Shown here in pieces: positions 10,577 to 20,685 of a stretch of DNA of 64,000 nt (the stretch's first letter is position 1; every line of letters begins with the position of its first letter). A program made the translations under genes and the position numbers. This stretch comes from Nitrospinaceae bacterium (GTDB lineage Bacteria; Nitrospinota; Nitrospinia; Nitrospinales; JACRGP01). The notes below the pieces were generated by a model. It saw only the letters and a list, made by a program, of their open reading frames with translations, ran no database searches and was not told where the DNA came from. The stretch spans positions 1 through 64,000 of the forward strand of contig JAJDBB010000039.1 in the NCBI GenBank assembly GCA_029261555.1, read 5' to 3'.

Positions 10577-11572
10577 GTGAAGATCGACGACTTTTTTCTC
10601 AAGCTGGATCAAAACCAAACCCTGCCGGTTTATTTTTTATACGGGGAAGAACGTTTTTTTCAAAAAGAAATCATCGATTCCCTGGCCCGCCTGTTCATCA
10701 CTGCGGACAACTGCGAATTCAATCTGGAGAAATTTGACGGTAAAGAAGGGCGCGTCCACGACTGGCTGGGCGCGGCGCTCACTCCTTCTTTCCTGGGCGG
10801 AACCAAGCTGGTCGTCGCCCGCAACCTGCACGAGACCTCGTTCTCCGATTCCGCAATCCAGGCGCTGGGGGATTATATCGCCGACCCGGCGCCGGATACC
10901 TGCCTGATCCTCACCGCCGATGCCGTCGACCGCAAAAGGAAATGGGTTAAAAAGTTAATCGGCTTGCCGGGGGCGGTGGACTGCGCCGCGCCTAAAGAAG
11001 CGGCTCTGGTTGTGTGGATCAAAAAGCGCGCGCAGTCCCAGGGGCAGACGATGGAGGCCAACGCCGCTCGCATGCTGGTCGACCGGGTGGGCGCCCGACC
11101 GGGGCTGTTGGCAAGCGAATTGGAAAAGCTTTCCGTTTATGTGGGAAAATCAAAACAGATCCGCGAGGTCGACGTTCAAAGCGTGGTGGGGGAAACGCGG
11201 CAGGAAAACATTTTCGATTTGGCCGAAGCTCTGAAAAAAAAGAACGCCCAATCCGCCGTTCAGGTTTTGCACAACCAACTGGATTGCGGCGAGGAGCCGC
11301 TAAAGGTGTTGGGAACGATCGCCTGGCAGTTTCGCGTGATCTGGGAGGTGAAATTTTTTCAGGACAGCGCGTGCCCGCCGGGCCAGATTGCCCAGCGCAT
11401 GGGAGCGAATCCATTTGTGGTCGACAAAGCTTTGAAGCACACCGGGAACTTTACGTCCCGGCAACTGCGCCATTGTTTTTCCAGCCTGGGAGAGGCCGAC
11501 CGGGAATTGAAAACTTCGGGGAAGAACCCGAGGACGGTCCTCGAGTCCCTACTGCTTAAATTATGCTCCTGA
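10577..11572 (+). CDS. holA: DNA polymerase III delta subunit
   Basis: YFLYGEERFFQKEIID, VARNLHE, ENIFDLAEALKKKN; GTG start. Confidence 0.92.
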   Translation: MKIDDFFLKLDQNQTLPVYFLYGEERFFQKEIIDSLARLFITADNCEFNLEKFDGKEGRVHDWLGAALTPSFLGGTKLVVARNLHETSFSDSAIQALGDYIADPAPDTCLILTADAVDRKRKWVKKLIGLPGAVDCAAPKEAALVVWIKKRAQSQGQTMEANAARMLVDRVGARPGLLASELEKLSVYVGKSKQIREVDVQSVVGETRQENIFDLAEALKKKNAQSAVQVLHNQLDCGEEPLKVLGTIAWQFRVIWEVKFFQDSACPPGQIAQRMGANPFVVDKALKHTGNFTSRQLRHCFSSLGEADRELKTSGKNPRTVLESLLLKLCS

Positions 11573-11839
11573 GGAAGCGTTTAAACGATTCACTGCGCGG
11601 GCGAGATTGGAAATTTTGCGCGAGGCGGTGCGCTTGTGAACGACTCCTTTACTGCGGGTTTTTGAAATCGTTCGGATCGCCTGCTTCAAACTCGTTTCCG
11701 TGGTTTCCTTATTATTTTCTTCAGCGGCTTCCAACACTTTTTTAGTTTCGTTTTTCATCCGGCTACGCCAGAAGGTGTTTCTTTTAGCGCGCACGATGTT
11801 TTGACGCGCCCGTTTGATCGCCGATTTATGATTTGCCAA
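11561..11839 (-). CDS. rpsT: 30S ribosomal protein S20
   Basis: MANHKSAIKRARQNIVRAKRN...KGVVHKRTASRKISNLARAVN. Confidence 0.97.
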   Translation of the reverse strand: MANHKSAIKRARQNIVRAKRNTFWRSRMKNETKKVLEAAEENNKETTETSLKQAIRTISKTRSKGVVHKRTASRKISNLARAVNRLNASSGA

Positions 11840-11971
11840 GCCAAACCTCCTGTTAAGAAAAATATCCAGACGCTCTTATCAAAACACCGCGTCCGTAAGT
11901 TTACCGATAAGATGAATTAATCTTTATACTAAAAGCTCCGGTATAATGCAAATTTATTGCGACGTCGACGG

Positions 11972-12970
11972 TCAGGAACGATACTTTTTCAATATGTCTT
12001 CAGTGGTGGTGTGCGAATCCACCGGCATCCGGGCTCCGAGATGGGTCACCACCTGCGCCGCGCAATAGGACCCCAGAATACCGCTCTCCTCCAGGTTGTG
12101 ACCGTTGATGATCCCGTGAAGCGCGCCCGCCGCATATAAATCTCCGGCTCCGGTGGCGTCGACCGCCTTGACGGCAAAGGTTTTTACTACCAGTTTTTCC
12201 TCGCCGGCTTTGCCAATCCAGGAACCGTCTTTTCCCCGCGTCATGAATACCGTATCCGCCAAATCCAAAAGTACGGCGAGGGCGTCGTCCAGATTTTCCG
12301 TCTCTGCCATGGCTCGCGCTTCCACCTCGTTGCAGAACAAGACGTCGACTTCGCTGCGAATAAATTCTGTCACGCTTTCTTTGAAGGCGTTGACGATGAA
12401 CGCGTCGCTCAGTGTGAACGAAACAAAAGCGTTTTCTTTTTTTGCGATCCGGCTCAACTGGAACGCCGCCTCACGGGTTTCGTCTCCCGTCCATAGATAA
12501 CCTTCGATGTAAACCGCCTTGGCGTTGCTGACGATGGTGGCGTCCACGTTTTCGGGATGCAGGGTGGAAGAGACGCCGAGATGTGTCAGCATGGTGCGTT
12601 CGGCGTCGGGCGTGATCAGTACCAGGCAGGTTCCCGTGCCGCTCTCTTCGGCGTCCGGACCGGGAAAGCCGACGTCGCATTTCGCCATGTCCTCGGTGTA
12701 CAGCCTGCCGAAGGCGTCGTTGGCGACGCGGCCAAGATAATAAGTTTTGGAGCCGAGCGCTCCGGCGCCGTGAATGGTATTGGCGGCTGATCCGCCGGAA
12801 GAATTTTTTGTGTCGCGATTCTGGAGAAGGTTGAGCAGACGTCCTTGCTCTTCCGGGGTACTCAACTGCATACCGCCCTTGGTCAGCGAATGTTCCTCAA
12901 TAAAGGAATCGTCCACCTGGACTTCGACGTCCACCAGCGCGTTGCCAATGCCTATCAAATCGTAGTTCAT
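11972..12970 (-). CDS. PfkB-family carbohydrate/adenosine kinase
   Basis: MNYDLIGIGNALVDVE start, GGSAANTIHGAGALG, VDATGAGDLYAAGAL; track start 13051 trimmed to Met at 12970. Confidence 0.9.
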   Translation of the reverse strand: MNYDLIGIGNALVDVEVQVDDSFIEEHSLTKGGMQLSTPEEQGRLLNLLQNRDTKNSSGGSAANTIHGAGALGSKTYYLGRVANDAFGRLYTEDMAKCDVGFPGPDAEESGTGTCLVLITPDAERTMLTHLGVSSTLHPENVDATIVSNAKAVYIEGYLWTGDETREAAFQLSRIAKKENAFVSFTLSDAFIVNAFKESVTEFIRSEVDVLFCNEVEARAMAETENLDDALAVLLDLADTVFMTRGKDGSWIGKAGEEKLVVKTFAVKAVDATGAGDLYAAGALHGIINGHNLEESGILGSYCAAQVVTHLGARMPVDSHTTTEDILKKYRS

Positions 12971-13128
12971 AAGTATAAAAGTATGGAAACAGGTTTTTGA
13001 TTTTTCAGTCAGTGAGCCGGAAACATAACATAAATTGGAAACCCTTGCCAACCAGCCAGCGTCAGGACTACGCCGGAGGCTCCGGGAGGCTAAACCCCGA
13101 CCATTAAAATTTTTAGAGGAAGAATCAC

Positions 13129-13250
13129 CCCACCGGCGAAGGCGCCGGGGCCAGATAGATTTAGCCTATATGGAGAGCTACAAGTTGTGGTGAGTTTGCA
13201 AATCCAATCCATTGCCTCCAGGCGCTTGCCTGGCGGTGGTTGTAATCCGC
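13129..13250. repeat. Interspersed composite intergenic repeat (copy A)
   Basis: GGCGCCGGGGCCA, GGTGAGTTTGCAAA (reverse complement of GCAAACTCACC in the tandem array) and hairpin GCCTCCAGGCGCTTGCCTGGCGG. Confidence 0.65.
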
Positions 13251-13275
13251 TTTGGAAATTTGTAAAATTTTAAGC

Positions 13276-14748
13276 ATGAGCATTTCTCTCAGAATAGCCG
13301 GATGGGTTTTTGTTATAGCGATGGTTGCGGGTTCCGTTCCTGGAGCGGCTTCCGCCTTTTCCCAAAACGCCGTCGCTAAAAAATTTGCGGCAAAACTGGA
13401 GCCTCTGCTCAACAATGTTTGTCTCAAGGCGGGCAATTACGGCGTTGAGTTTTTTTCGCTCGACCACAACCGGATCTTGTTTGAAAAAAACTCCGCCCGA
13501 CTTCTGACCCCCGCGTCCAACATGAAACTGGCGACGACGGCCATGGTTCTCAAGGAACTGGGAACCAATTACCGGTTCCAGACCCGGCTGTACTCTTCGG
13601 GGAAACTGGTGGACGGGGTGTTGAAAGGCGATCTTTACATCAAGGGGTTTGGCGATCCCAAACTGGTGTCCGAGCAAATGTGGCTGTTGGCGAACGCCGC
13701 TTCCAATCTTCCTTTGCGCCGGGTGGAGGGCGACGTTGTGGCGGACGATTCGTTTTTTGATTCCGAGTCTAGGATCAAATCGTGGAACCGGGAGTTCGGA
13801 TCCGAGCCTTACAACGCGCCGCTGGGAGCCTTGTCGTTTAACTTCAACACGGTGACCGTCTACGCCTGGCCAGGCGCCCGGGCCGGAGAGAAACCCAAAG
13901 CGCGGATCGATCCGGGCACGGATTACATCCAGGTGACCAACGGCGCCACGACTTCCCGCTCGCGCAGGAAAAGTAAACTGGCGGTCGACCGCGTGGACCG
14001 CGACGGGTTTGACGAGATCACGCTTTCGGGCGTCGTGCCTTTGGACGATACCCGGAGCCGGTATTACCTGAATATCACGGAACCCGCGCGCTACACCGCA
14101 CAGGTCTTCAAGGAATATCTTTCCAAAAGCGGGATCGAAACGACCGGCAAGGTTCGCGCCGACCGCGTCCCGGAAGGCGCGGAGCTTTTGTTGACCCACG
14201 AGTCGGAAACGTTGTCGCAAATCGTTCGGGGGTTGAACAAGTACAGCAATAATTTTATGGCGGAGCAGGTTTTGAAAACGGCGGCGGCGGAAAAATTTGG
14301 ACCGCCGGGGACCACGGCCGGGGGTATTCAATTGATGCAAAACTACATGCGCGGCTTGGGATTTCTTCCCGGCGAATATAATTTTGCCGACGGATCGGGA
14401 CTCTCCAGGAAAAACCGGGCGTCGACGAGGCAGATCGTCGCCATCCTGGCTTCGATGTACAAAGACTGGAGCGTGTTCCCGGAATACGTTTCGGCGTTGG
14501 CCGAGATGGGCGGAGAAGGGAGTCTGAAGGAGCGGATGGCAGATTTGAAAGAGGCGAAAACGGTGCGCGCAAAAACCGGGACGCTCAACGGCGTCAGCGC
14601 GCTGTCGGGATATTTACAAACGAAAGACGGGGAGCGTCTGGCGTTTTCGATTTTGATGAACGATTTGCGATGTTCAAACGCCCGCGCTCAAAAACTCCAA
14701 GACAGAATTTTGCGGGAAGCGTTGTTGTTCCGCGCGGGAACAAAATAG
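13276..14748 (+). CDS. dacB: D-alanyl-D-alanine carboxypeptidase/endopeptidase (PBP4, S13 family)
   Basis: Signal peptide, LTPASNMKLATT (SxxK), NNFMAEQVLK, RAKTGTLNGVSALSGY (KTG). Confidence 0.93.
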   Translation: MSISLRIAGWVFVIAMVAGSVPGAASAFSQNAVAKKFAAKLEPLLNNVCLKAGNYGVEFFSLDHNRILFEKNSARLLTPASNMKLATTAMVLKELGTNYRFQTRLYSSGKLVDGVLKGDLYIKGFGDPKLVSEQMWLLANAASNLPLRRVEGDVVADDSFFDSESRIKSWNREFGSEPYNAPLGALSFNFNTVTVYAWPGARAGEKPKARIDPGTDYIQVTNGATTSRSRRKSKLAVDRVDRDGFDEITLSGVVPLDDTRSRYYLNITEPARYTAQVFKEYLSKSGIETTGKVRADRVPEGAELLLTHESETLSQIVRGLNKYSNNFMAEQVLKTAAAEKFGPPGTTAGGIQLMQNYMRGLGFLPGEYNFADGSGLSRKNRASTRQIVAILASMYKDWSVFPEYVSALAEMGGEGSLKERMADLKEAKTVRAKTGTLNGVSALSGYLQTKDGERLAFSILMNDLRCSNARAQKLQDRILREALLFRAGTK

Positions 14749-14787
14749 CGGCGGTTAAAGATAGAGTTATTTTTTTAACCGGCTCCG

Positions 14788-14807
14788 GCGCCTGGTCGGC
14801 CAGGCGC
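14788..14807. repeat. Perfect hairpin GCGCCTGG-TCGG-CCAGGCGC, related to the interspersed repeat family
   Basis: 8-bp perfect inverted repeat 40 bp after dacB stop, preceded by GGCTCCG as in the tandem array. Confidence 0.75.
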
Positions 14808-14822
14808 TTGACTGGTCAAGTA

Positions 14823-15659
14823 TTACCGGCCAAAGATCTTCATGTTTTCCTTGCGGTCGTCGTCCAGCATTTTCTTCCAATCCCGCTTCAAAACGGGCGC
14901 GTCCAGAAATTCCTGATAGAGCGTTTTCGCCAGCTCGGTGCGGTCCACGCCCTCCGGGGCTACCTGGATATCCAACTGAGCCAGCGCCATATCAAAATCC
15001 TTTTCCAAAAGCGCTCCGGCGTCCATATTCAGTTCCTTCAAAGACTGGCGCAATACCGCCGGGTCGATCCGGAAACGTCTGGCGACCTCGTTGATGTTGG
15101 CGGGCTTGTAATCGTTGTTCTGACCGATCCCCAAATGGTAGGCCGCAAACAATTGAAAAGGGTCGAGGCCAAGGGACGACCCGCTCTTGGTTTGGACGGT
15201 GGTTTGGACGGTGGTTTGGGTAGGGGGTTTGGCGTCGGGACCATTTTGCGGTGACGCTTCGCGCCTGGGTTGGCCGCCTGTCCGGTTGCGAGTGTTATTG
15301 GACGCGCCGTTCCGGTCTTGCCTGTTCCTGTCCTGCTGACTATTGCGCTGATTATTGCGCGACCGTTGCCCGTTTCCAGGACGTCCATTGCCGCTTGACT
15401 CGCCCGTGTTGCGAGTTCCATTCCCGTTCCCATTTCCGTTTCCGTTTCCGTTTCCGTTGCGCGATCGATTGACCGTCAGCGAAATGTGGGACGTCAGGGT
15501 TTGCGAGGAGTTTTCCATCCATAATCTCGACGCCTCGGCGCGGGAGACTCTGGAGTTCGAATTTCTGTTGTTATTGTTGGATGGGTTTTGGTCTCCGCGG
15601 TTATTGCTGGGATTTCGGCGAGCGGGGTTTCCCGATCGGCGTGGATTTGGTTTTTTCAA
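14823..15659 (-). CDS. Hypothetical protein: Asn/Arg/Gly-rich disordered N-terminal half with (GN)n tract, helical C-terminal domain
   Basis: Single continuous ORF; NGNGNGNGNGNGNG encoded by hexanucleotide repeats; TTVQTTVQT tandem; folded-looking tail from LGLDPFQLFAAYHLGIG. Confidence 0.7.
   Translation of the reverse strand: MKKPNPRRSGNPARRNPSNNRGDQNPSNNNNRNSNSRVSRAEASRLWMENSSQTLTSHISLTVNRSRNGNGNGNGNGNGNGTRNTGESSGNGRPGNGQRSRNNQRNSQQDRNRQDRNGASNNTRNRTGGQPRREASPQNGPDAKPPTQTTVQTTVQTKSGSSLGLDPFQLFAAYHLGIGQNNDYKPANINEVARRFRIDPAVLRQSLKELNMDAGALLEKDFDMALAQLDIQVAPEGVDRTELAKTLYQEFLDAPVLKRDWKKMLDDDRKENMKIFGR
15433..15456. repeat. Hexanucleotide tandem repeat (TTTCCG)x4, with degenerate flanking units, inside the 14823-15659 CDS
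   Basis: tttccgtttccgtttccgtttccg read directly. Confidence 0.9.
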
Positions 15660-15749
15660 AACAAATTTCCTTAATTTAATGAGTCGTGACTAAAAATGGC
15701 AATTGAATATATTCGAAATTTGGAACCCGGCGACTGAAGGGAGAGATGT

Positions 15750-17558
15750 TCACGAGGTCAGAGTTTCCAACTGGTCCACCAATTCGGCGAATTTTTTTAG
15801 CGCCGTGCCGACCGGCTCGGGAGAAGTCATATCGATTCCGGCGCCCTTCAACAGGTCGATGGGATATTTCGATCCCCCCGACTTGAGGAAGTTAAGGTAG
15901 TTGCCCAGCGCTTCATCACCGCCGCTCAATACGAGGTCCGCCAGGGCGTAGGCCGCCGAAATTCCGGTGGCGTATTTGTACACGTAAAAGCTGAAATAAA
16001 AATGCGGAATCCGGAAACACTCCAGCGATAGCGCGTCGTCCAAAACAACTTCGGCTCCGAAGTACAGTTCGATCAGCTTGCGGTAATGTGCGCGAAGGGC
16101 GTCGGCGGTCAACGGCTGATTGTCCTGCGACGCCGCGTGGATAATTTTTTCGAACTCTGCGAACATTGTCTGGCGATAGAGCGTGCCGCGAAAGTTGTCG
16201 ATCTCCCGGCACGTCAGGTAAATTTTCATGTCGCGGTCCGGGTTCTGGCTTAACAGATAGCGCGTGATCAGCGCTTCGTTAAAGGTGGAAGCCACTTCCG
16301 CGACGAAGATTGTGTAGTCGGCGTACAAATAGGGTTGGTGGCTTCTCGAAAAATGCGAGTGCATCGAATGCCCTGCTTCGTGCGCCAGGGTGTACAGGCT
16401 GTTGATATCGTCGTCCCGGTAATTCATCAGGATGAACGGTTGGGAGTCGTAACAACCGGATGAGTAGGCCCCGCTTCGTTTTCCCTTGTTTTCGTAACGG
16501 TCCACCCAACGCTTTTCCAGCAGGCCTTCCTTCAACACGGCGGCGTAATCGGATCCCAAAGGTTCCAGCGCGGCGAGTATTTTCGGGACCGCTTCTTCGT
16601 AAGTCAGGTTCCATTTGAAATTCTCGACCAGGGGAACGTTGCAATCGTAGATGCGCAATTCGTCCAGCCCCAGTATCTTTTTCCGGATGCGAAAATATTT
16701 GTGCAAAGGTTCCAGGTTGTCGTGCACGGCGTCGATCAGGTTGTCGTACACCTCGGCGGGAATATTTTCATCGAACAACGCCTGCTCCCGCGTCGAGCCG
16801 TGACGCCGCGCCCGGCTATAGAAAAGATCCTTTTTAACGCTTCCAGACAACAGCGCCGCGTAAGTGTACTGGTGTTTTTTGTACGCGGAGTAAAAGGTCT
16901 CGAACGTTTCCTTGCGCACCCGGCGGTCGTATTTTTGAAACAGGCTCGACAGGTTGCCGTGGGTGATGGCCGTCTCCCGTCCTTCCTCGTCTTTTACGGT
17001 TCCAAATTCCATGTCCGCGTTATCGAGCATCCCGAAGGCGTCCTGCGCGGCGCGGCTCATATCCGAGGCCGAGGCCAGCAGAGCCTCCTCGTTTTGCGAA
17101 AGGGTATGGTTTCGAAACCGAAGCATTTGCTCCAAATGAAGCTTGTAAGGCGTTAAGGTTTCGGTTTCCATAAATTCCTGCATTTTATCTTCGGGAATCT
17201 CCATCGTCTCCGCGGCGATGAAACTTCTCGCCTGCATGATCCTGGAATGCAGGCCGACGACTTTTTCGTGATTTTGCTGGTGAACGTCGTGGGTCTTGTC
17301 TTCGTCGTTGCGCAAATGGGCGAAGGTGTACAGAGTCTCCAACTTGCGCATGACCCCGGCGTCAAATTCCAGGCAGGCACGGAGCGCGTCCGGAGACTTG
17401 CTCAACGAACCCCGCAAGGGTTCGTACTGGGAAACCTGCGCCTCCAGTTCCGCAAAGTCGGCCCGCCAAGGCTCGGCCTCACGGTACAGGCCGCTCAGGT
17501 CCCATTTGGATTCCTCGGGAATCCGGTCTCTATTTAACAGTTCAACCGTAGCGTCCAT
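15750..17558 (-). CDS. pepF: Oligoendopeptidase F (M3 family)
   Basis: LAHEAGHSMHSHFS (HExxH), FNEALITRYLL, RQTMFAEFEKIIH. Confidence 0.95.
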   Translation of the reverse strand: MDATVELLNRDRIPEESKWDLSGLYREAEPWRADFAELEAQVSQYEPLRGSLSKSPDALRACLEFDAGVMRKLETLYTFAHLRNDEDKTHDVHQQNHEKVVGLHSRIMQARSFIAAETMEIPEDKMQEFMETETLTPYKLHLEQMLRFRNHTLSQNEEALLASASDMSRAAQDAFGMLDNADMEFGTVKDEEGRETAITHGNLSSLFQKYDRRVRKETFETFYSAYKKHQYTYAALLSGSVKKDLFYSRARRHGSTREQALFDENIPAEVYDNLIDAVHDNLEPLHKYFRIRKKILGLDELRIYDCNVPLVENFKWNLTYEEAVPKILAALEPLGSDYAAVLKEGLLEKRWVDRYENKGKRSGAYSSGCYDSQPFILMNYRDDDINSLYTLAHEAGHSMHSHFSRSHQPYLYADYTIFVAEVASTFNEALITRYLLSQNPDRDMKIYLTCREIDNFRGTLYRQTMFAEFEKIIHAASQDNQPLTADALRAHYRKLIELYFGAEVVLDDALSLECFRIPHFYFSFYVYKYATGISAAYALADLVLSGGDEALGNYLNFLKSGGSKYPIDLLKGAGIDMTSPEPVGTALKKFAELVDQLETLTS

Positions 17559-17796
17559 TAGTTGCTATCGCTTGTCGTTGCCCAGGGGGCGAGGGGTGAT
17601 TTAAAAGAACTTCATTATGCGATTATTTTACTTTAGGCTCGCGCGCTGTCGGCGTAACGCGGGAGCAAACAGGAGCCGCTCATACGATGAATGCCACAAG
17701 CTACGTTGTGGCTTGCAAACCAAAAACTTTGCCTTCGGGCTCTTGCCTGTAGGGCTGGGCTGGCGGGCGCTCGCCCGGAGCTTTTTAGAGGTTTGC

Positions 17797-20442
17797 TTAG
17801 TCAAGAGCCTCAATTTTCTTGAAATGCAAAAGCAGTTTGGACTGCTTTTCGGAAAGGACCTGTCGTTTTTCCCGGTCTTTCTCGATAACTTGGGGAGGCG
17901 CTTTTTTTACGAAATCCTGATTGGAAAGTTTCTTATCTAAAACTATGAGGTCTTTTTCAATTTTTTTCAACTCTTTTTCGACGCGTTTTTTTTCTTCGCC
18001 AAAATCCATCAAACCTGCAAGCGGAACGAAGACCTCCATTTCCTCCAGAACCGTCGAGGCCGAGGCTTCCGGTTTGGCGGCGTCCGCGTCGATGGTAAGC
18101 TCCTCGACTTTCGCAAGTTCCGTTAGATAAGCCGAGTGTTTTTTGAGCGTCGCGACGATTTCCGGGGTTTCCGGTTTGATCAAAACCGTAAGCTTTGCGC
18201 CGGGGTTGATGTTCATCTCTCCCCGGATGTTGCGCACCCCCGTCACCGCGTCCATCACCCGCGCCATTTCGCGCTCGGCGTCCAGGTCGCGCCGCGATTC
18301 GTCGTATTTCGGAAACGGCGCGCGCATGATCGTTTCGCCGGAACCGGGAAGTTGTTTCCAGATTTCTTCCGTTATGAACGGCATGATGGGATGCAACATC
18401 CGCAAGCTGGATTCCAGCACATGGACCAGAACGTTTTGCGTGCCGCGTTTTTCCGGGCCTTCGGCAAACAGGCGAGATTTGGAAAGTTCGATGTACCAGT
18501 CGCAAAACTCGTTCCAGATGAATTTGTAAATCACGGACGCCGCCTGATCGAATTTAAAATTTTCCAGCGCCTCGTCCAAAGCGCGGCAACATTCGTTGAA
18601 ACGGCTCAATATCCAGCGATCCGCCAGCGTCCGGTCGGTTTTCGCGGCGTCCAATTCGCAGGTTCCGTCGTAGTCTTGCAGGTTCATGAACGCGAAGCGC
18701 GAGGCGTTCCACAACTTGTTGCAAAAATTCCTGTAGCCGGAGATGCGCTCCTCCGACAGTTTGATATCTCGCCCTTGCGCGGCGAAAGCGGCCAGCGTGA
18801 AGCGCAGGGCGTCAGTGCCGTACTCTTTCATCACGGCCAGAGGGTCGATGACGTTGCCCTTGGTCTTGCTCATTTTCTGCCCCTCGGCGTCGCGGATGAG
18901 GGCGTGGATGTAAACCGTTTTGAACGGAACCTCGCCGCGAAACTTGAGACCCATCATCATCATTCGCGCCACCCAGAAAAACAGGATGTCGAATCCGGTG
19001 CACAGAACCGAAGTGGGATAGTAGCGTTTCAACGAAGCCGTTTCCTCCGGCCAGCCCAGCGTGGAAAAGGGCCATAGGGCGGAGCTGAACCAAGTGTCCA
19101 GCACGTCGCTTTCCTGCTCCAGTTTTTCCGATCCGCATTTTGGGCAGGACGACGGCGCCTCGCGGGCCACGGTCATTTCCCCGCATTCGCAGTACCAGGC
19201 GGGGATTTGATGCCCCCACCATATCTGGCGGGAGATGCACCAGTCGCGGATATTTTCCATCCATTCGAAATAGGTGTTCTCCCAGAATTTGGGAACGATT
19301 TTCGTAGCCCCGGAACGAACGGCCTCCATGGCCGGCTCTGCGAGGGGTTTGGCCTTCACGAACCACTGCTTGGAAACGTAAGGCTCGACGACCGTTCTGC
19401 ATCGATAACAAAGTCCTACGGAATGTTCGATCTCTTCCGTCTTGACGAGCGATCCCTGTTCGGTCAGTTCCTCGACGAGCGCTTTGCGACACGCGTTCCT
19501 ATCCATGCCCTTATATGAACCTGCGTTCTCGTTCATCGACCCGTCGGGATTCATCACGTTGATCACTTCCAGGTTGTGCCTGCGCCCGATTTCGAAATCG
19601 TTGGGATCGTGAGCGGGGGTGACCTTCAAGGCGCCGGAGCCGAACTCGACGTCGACATAGGAATCCTCGATGATGGGAATCTCCCGGTTCACCACGGGGA
19701 GGACGACGTGTTGGCCTTTCAGGTTGCGGTAGCGCTCGTCCTCCGGGTTGACCGCCACAGCCGTGTCGCCCAACATCGTCTCGGGCCGCGTAGTCGCGAT
19801 GGTCAAAACCGTGTTGCCGTCCATCAATGGATACTGGATATGGTACAAATGGCCCTTTCGGTCCTCGTGTTCCACCTCCAGGTCGGACAAAGCGGTGCGG
19901 CAACGCGGGCACCAGTTGATGATGTAGTCGCCCTTGTAAATCAGCCCCTCTTCGTACAGCGTCACGAACACCTCGCGCACCGCGCGGGACAGGCCGTCGT
20001 CCATCGTGAAACGGTTCCGCTCCCAATCGAGAGAACACCCGAGTTTTTTTAATTGATGTTCGATGGTCCCGCCGGATTCCTCGCGCCACTTCCAGACTCG
20101 TTCCACGAAAGCCTCGCGGCCCAGCGACTCGCGGTCAGCGCCTTCGGCGCGCAGTTGGCGTTCCACCACGTTTTGCGTGGCGATGCCCGCGTGGTCTGTT
20201 CCCGGTTGCCACAGCGTGTTGTGCCCCTGCATACGTTTCCAGCGCACCAGGATATCCTGCAAGGTGTTGTTGAAAGCGTGACCGATGTGGAGCGATCCCG
20301 TGATATTGGGCGGCGGGATGACGATGGAATACGGTTTGCCGTCGCGCGTTTCATCGGCACGGAAAAATCCGTTATCCAGCCAGAAGCGGTTCCATTTTTC
20401 TTCGACCGCGTGCGGGTCGTATTTTTTATCCAGTTCAATCAT
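17797..20442 (-). CDS. valS: Valyl-tRNA synthetase
   Basis: PPPNITGSLHIGHAFN and KMSKTKGNVIDP; C-terminal coiled coil arm. Confidence 0.98.
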   Translation of the reverse strand: MIELDKKYDPHAVEEKWNRFWLDNGFFRADETRDGKPYSIVIPPPNITGSLHIGHAFNNTLQDILVRWKRMQGHNTLWQPGTDHAGIATQNVVERQLRAEGADRESLGREAFVERVWKWREESGGTIEHQLKKLGCSLDWERNRFTMDDGLSRAVREVFVTLYEEGLIYKGDYIINWCPRCRTALSDLEVEHEDRKGHLYHIQYPLMDGNTVLTIATTRPETMLGDTAVAVNPEDERYRNLKGQHVVLPVVNREIPIIEDSYVDVEFGSGALKVTPAHDPNDFEIGRRHNLEVINVMNPDGSMNENAGSYKGMDRNACRKALVEELTEQGSLVKTEEIEHSVGLCYRCRTVVEPYVSKQWFVKAKPLAEPAMEAVRSGATKIVPKFWENTYFEWMENIRDWCISRQIWWGHQIPAWYCECGEMTVAREAPSSCPKCGSEKLEQESDVLDTWFSSALWPFSTLGWPEETASLKRYYPTSVLCTGFDILFFWVARMMMMGLKFRGEVPFKTVYIHALIRDAEGQKMSKTKGNVIDPLAVMKEYGTDALRFTLAAFAAQGRDIKLSEERISGYRNFCNKLWNASRFAFMNLQDYDGTCELDAAKTDRTLADRWILSRFNECCRALDEALENFKFDQAASVIYKFIWNEFCDWYIELSKSRLFAEGPEKRGTQNVLVHVLESSLRMLHPIMPFITEEIWKQLPGSGETIMRAPFPKYDESRRDLDAEREMARVMDAVTGVRNIRGEMNINPGAKLTVLIKPETPEIVATLKKHSAYLTELAKVEELTIDADAAKPEASASTVLEEMEVFVPLAGLMDFGEEKKRVEKELKKIEKDLIVLDKKLSNQDFVKKAPPQVIEKDREKRQVLSEKQSKLLLHFKKIEALD

Positions 20443-20685
20443 GTGGATTCATTCAATATCAATTATAGGGTTCGGGGTGAACGGGGTTTTGGAGCAGGGA
20501 AACAGGGCCGTTATAATATACGCCAGAGCGCAGGGCAAATAAAAAATACTTAAATTACTCCTCTCCCCACCGGGGGAGCGCTCACGGAGCGACGGATGTA
20601 GGCGAGGGTGAAAAATGACTTTATCTTTATTCCCCGCATTGTCGGCCCATGCAGGGTGGGCTTTTGGAGATTCGGGCGTTCGGGT

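Noticed and set aside
13270-14340. 356-aa ORF antisense to dacB
   Set aside because: Arg/His-rich shadow of a clear PBP4 gene.
18136-19077. 313-aa ORF antisense to valS
   Set aside because: Shadow ORF within a definite aminoacyl-tRNA synthetase.
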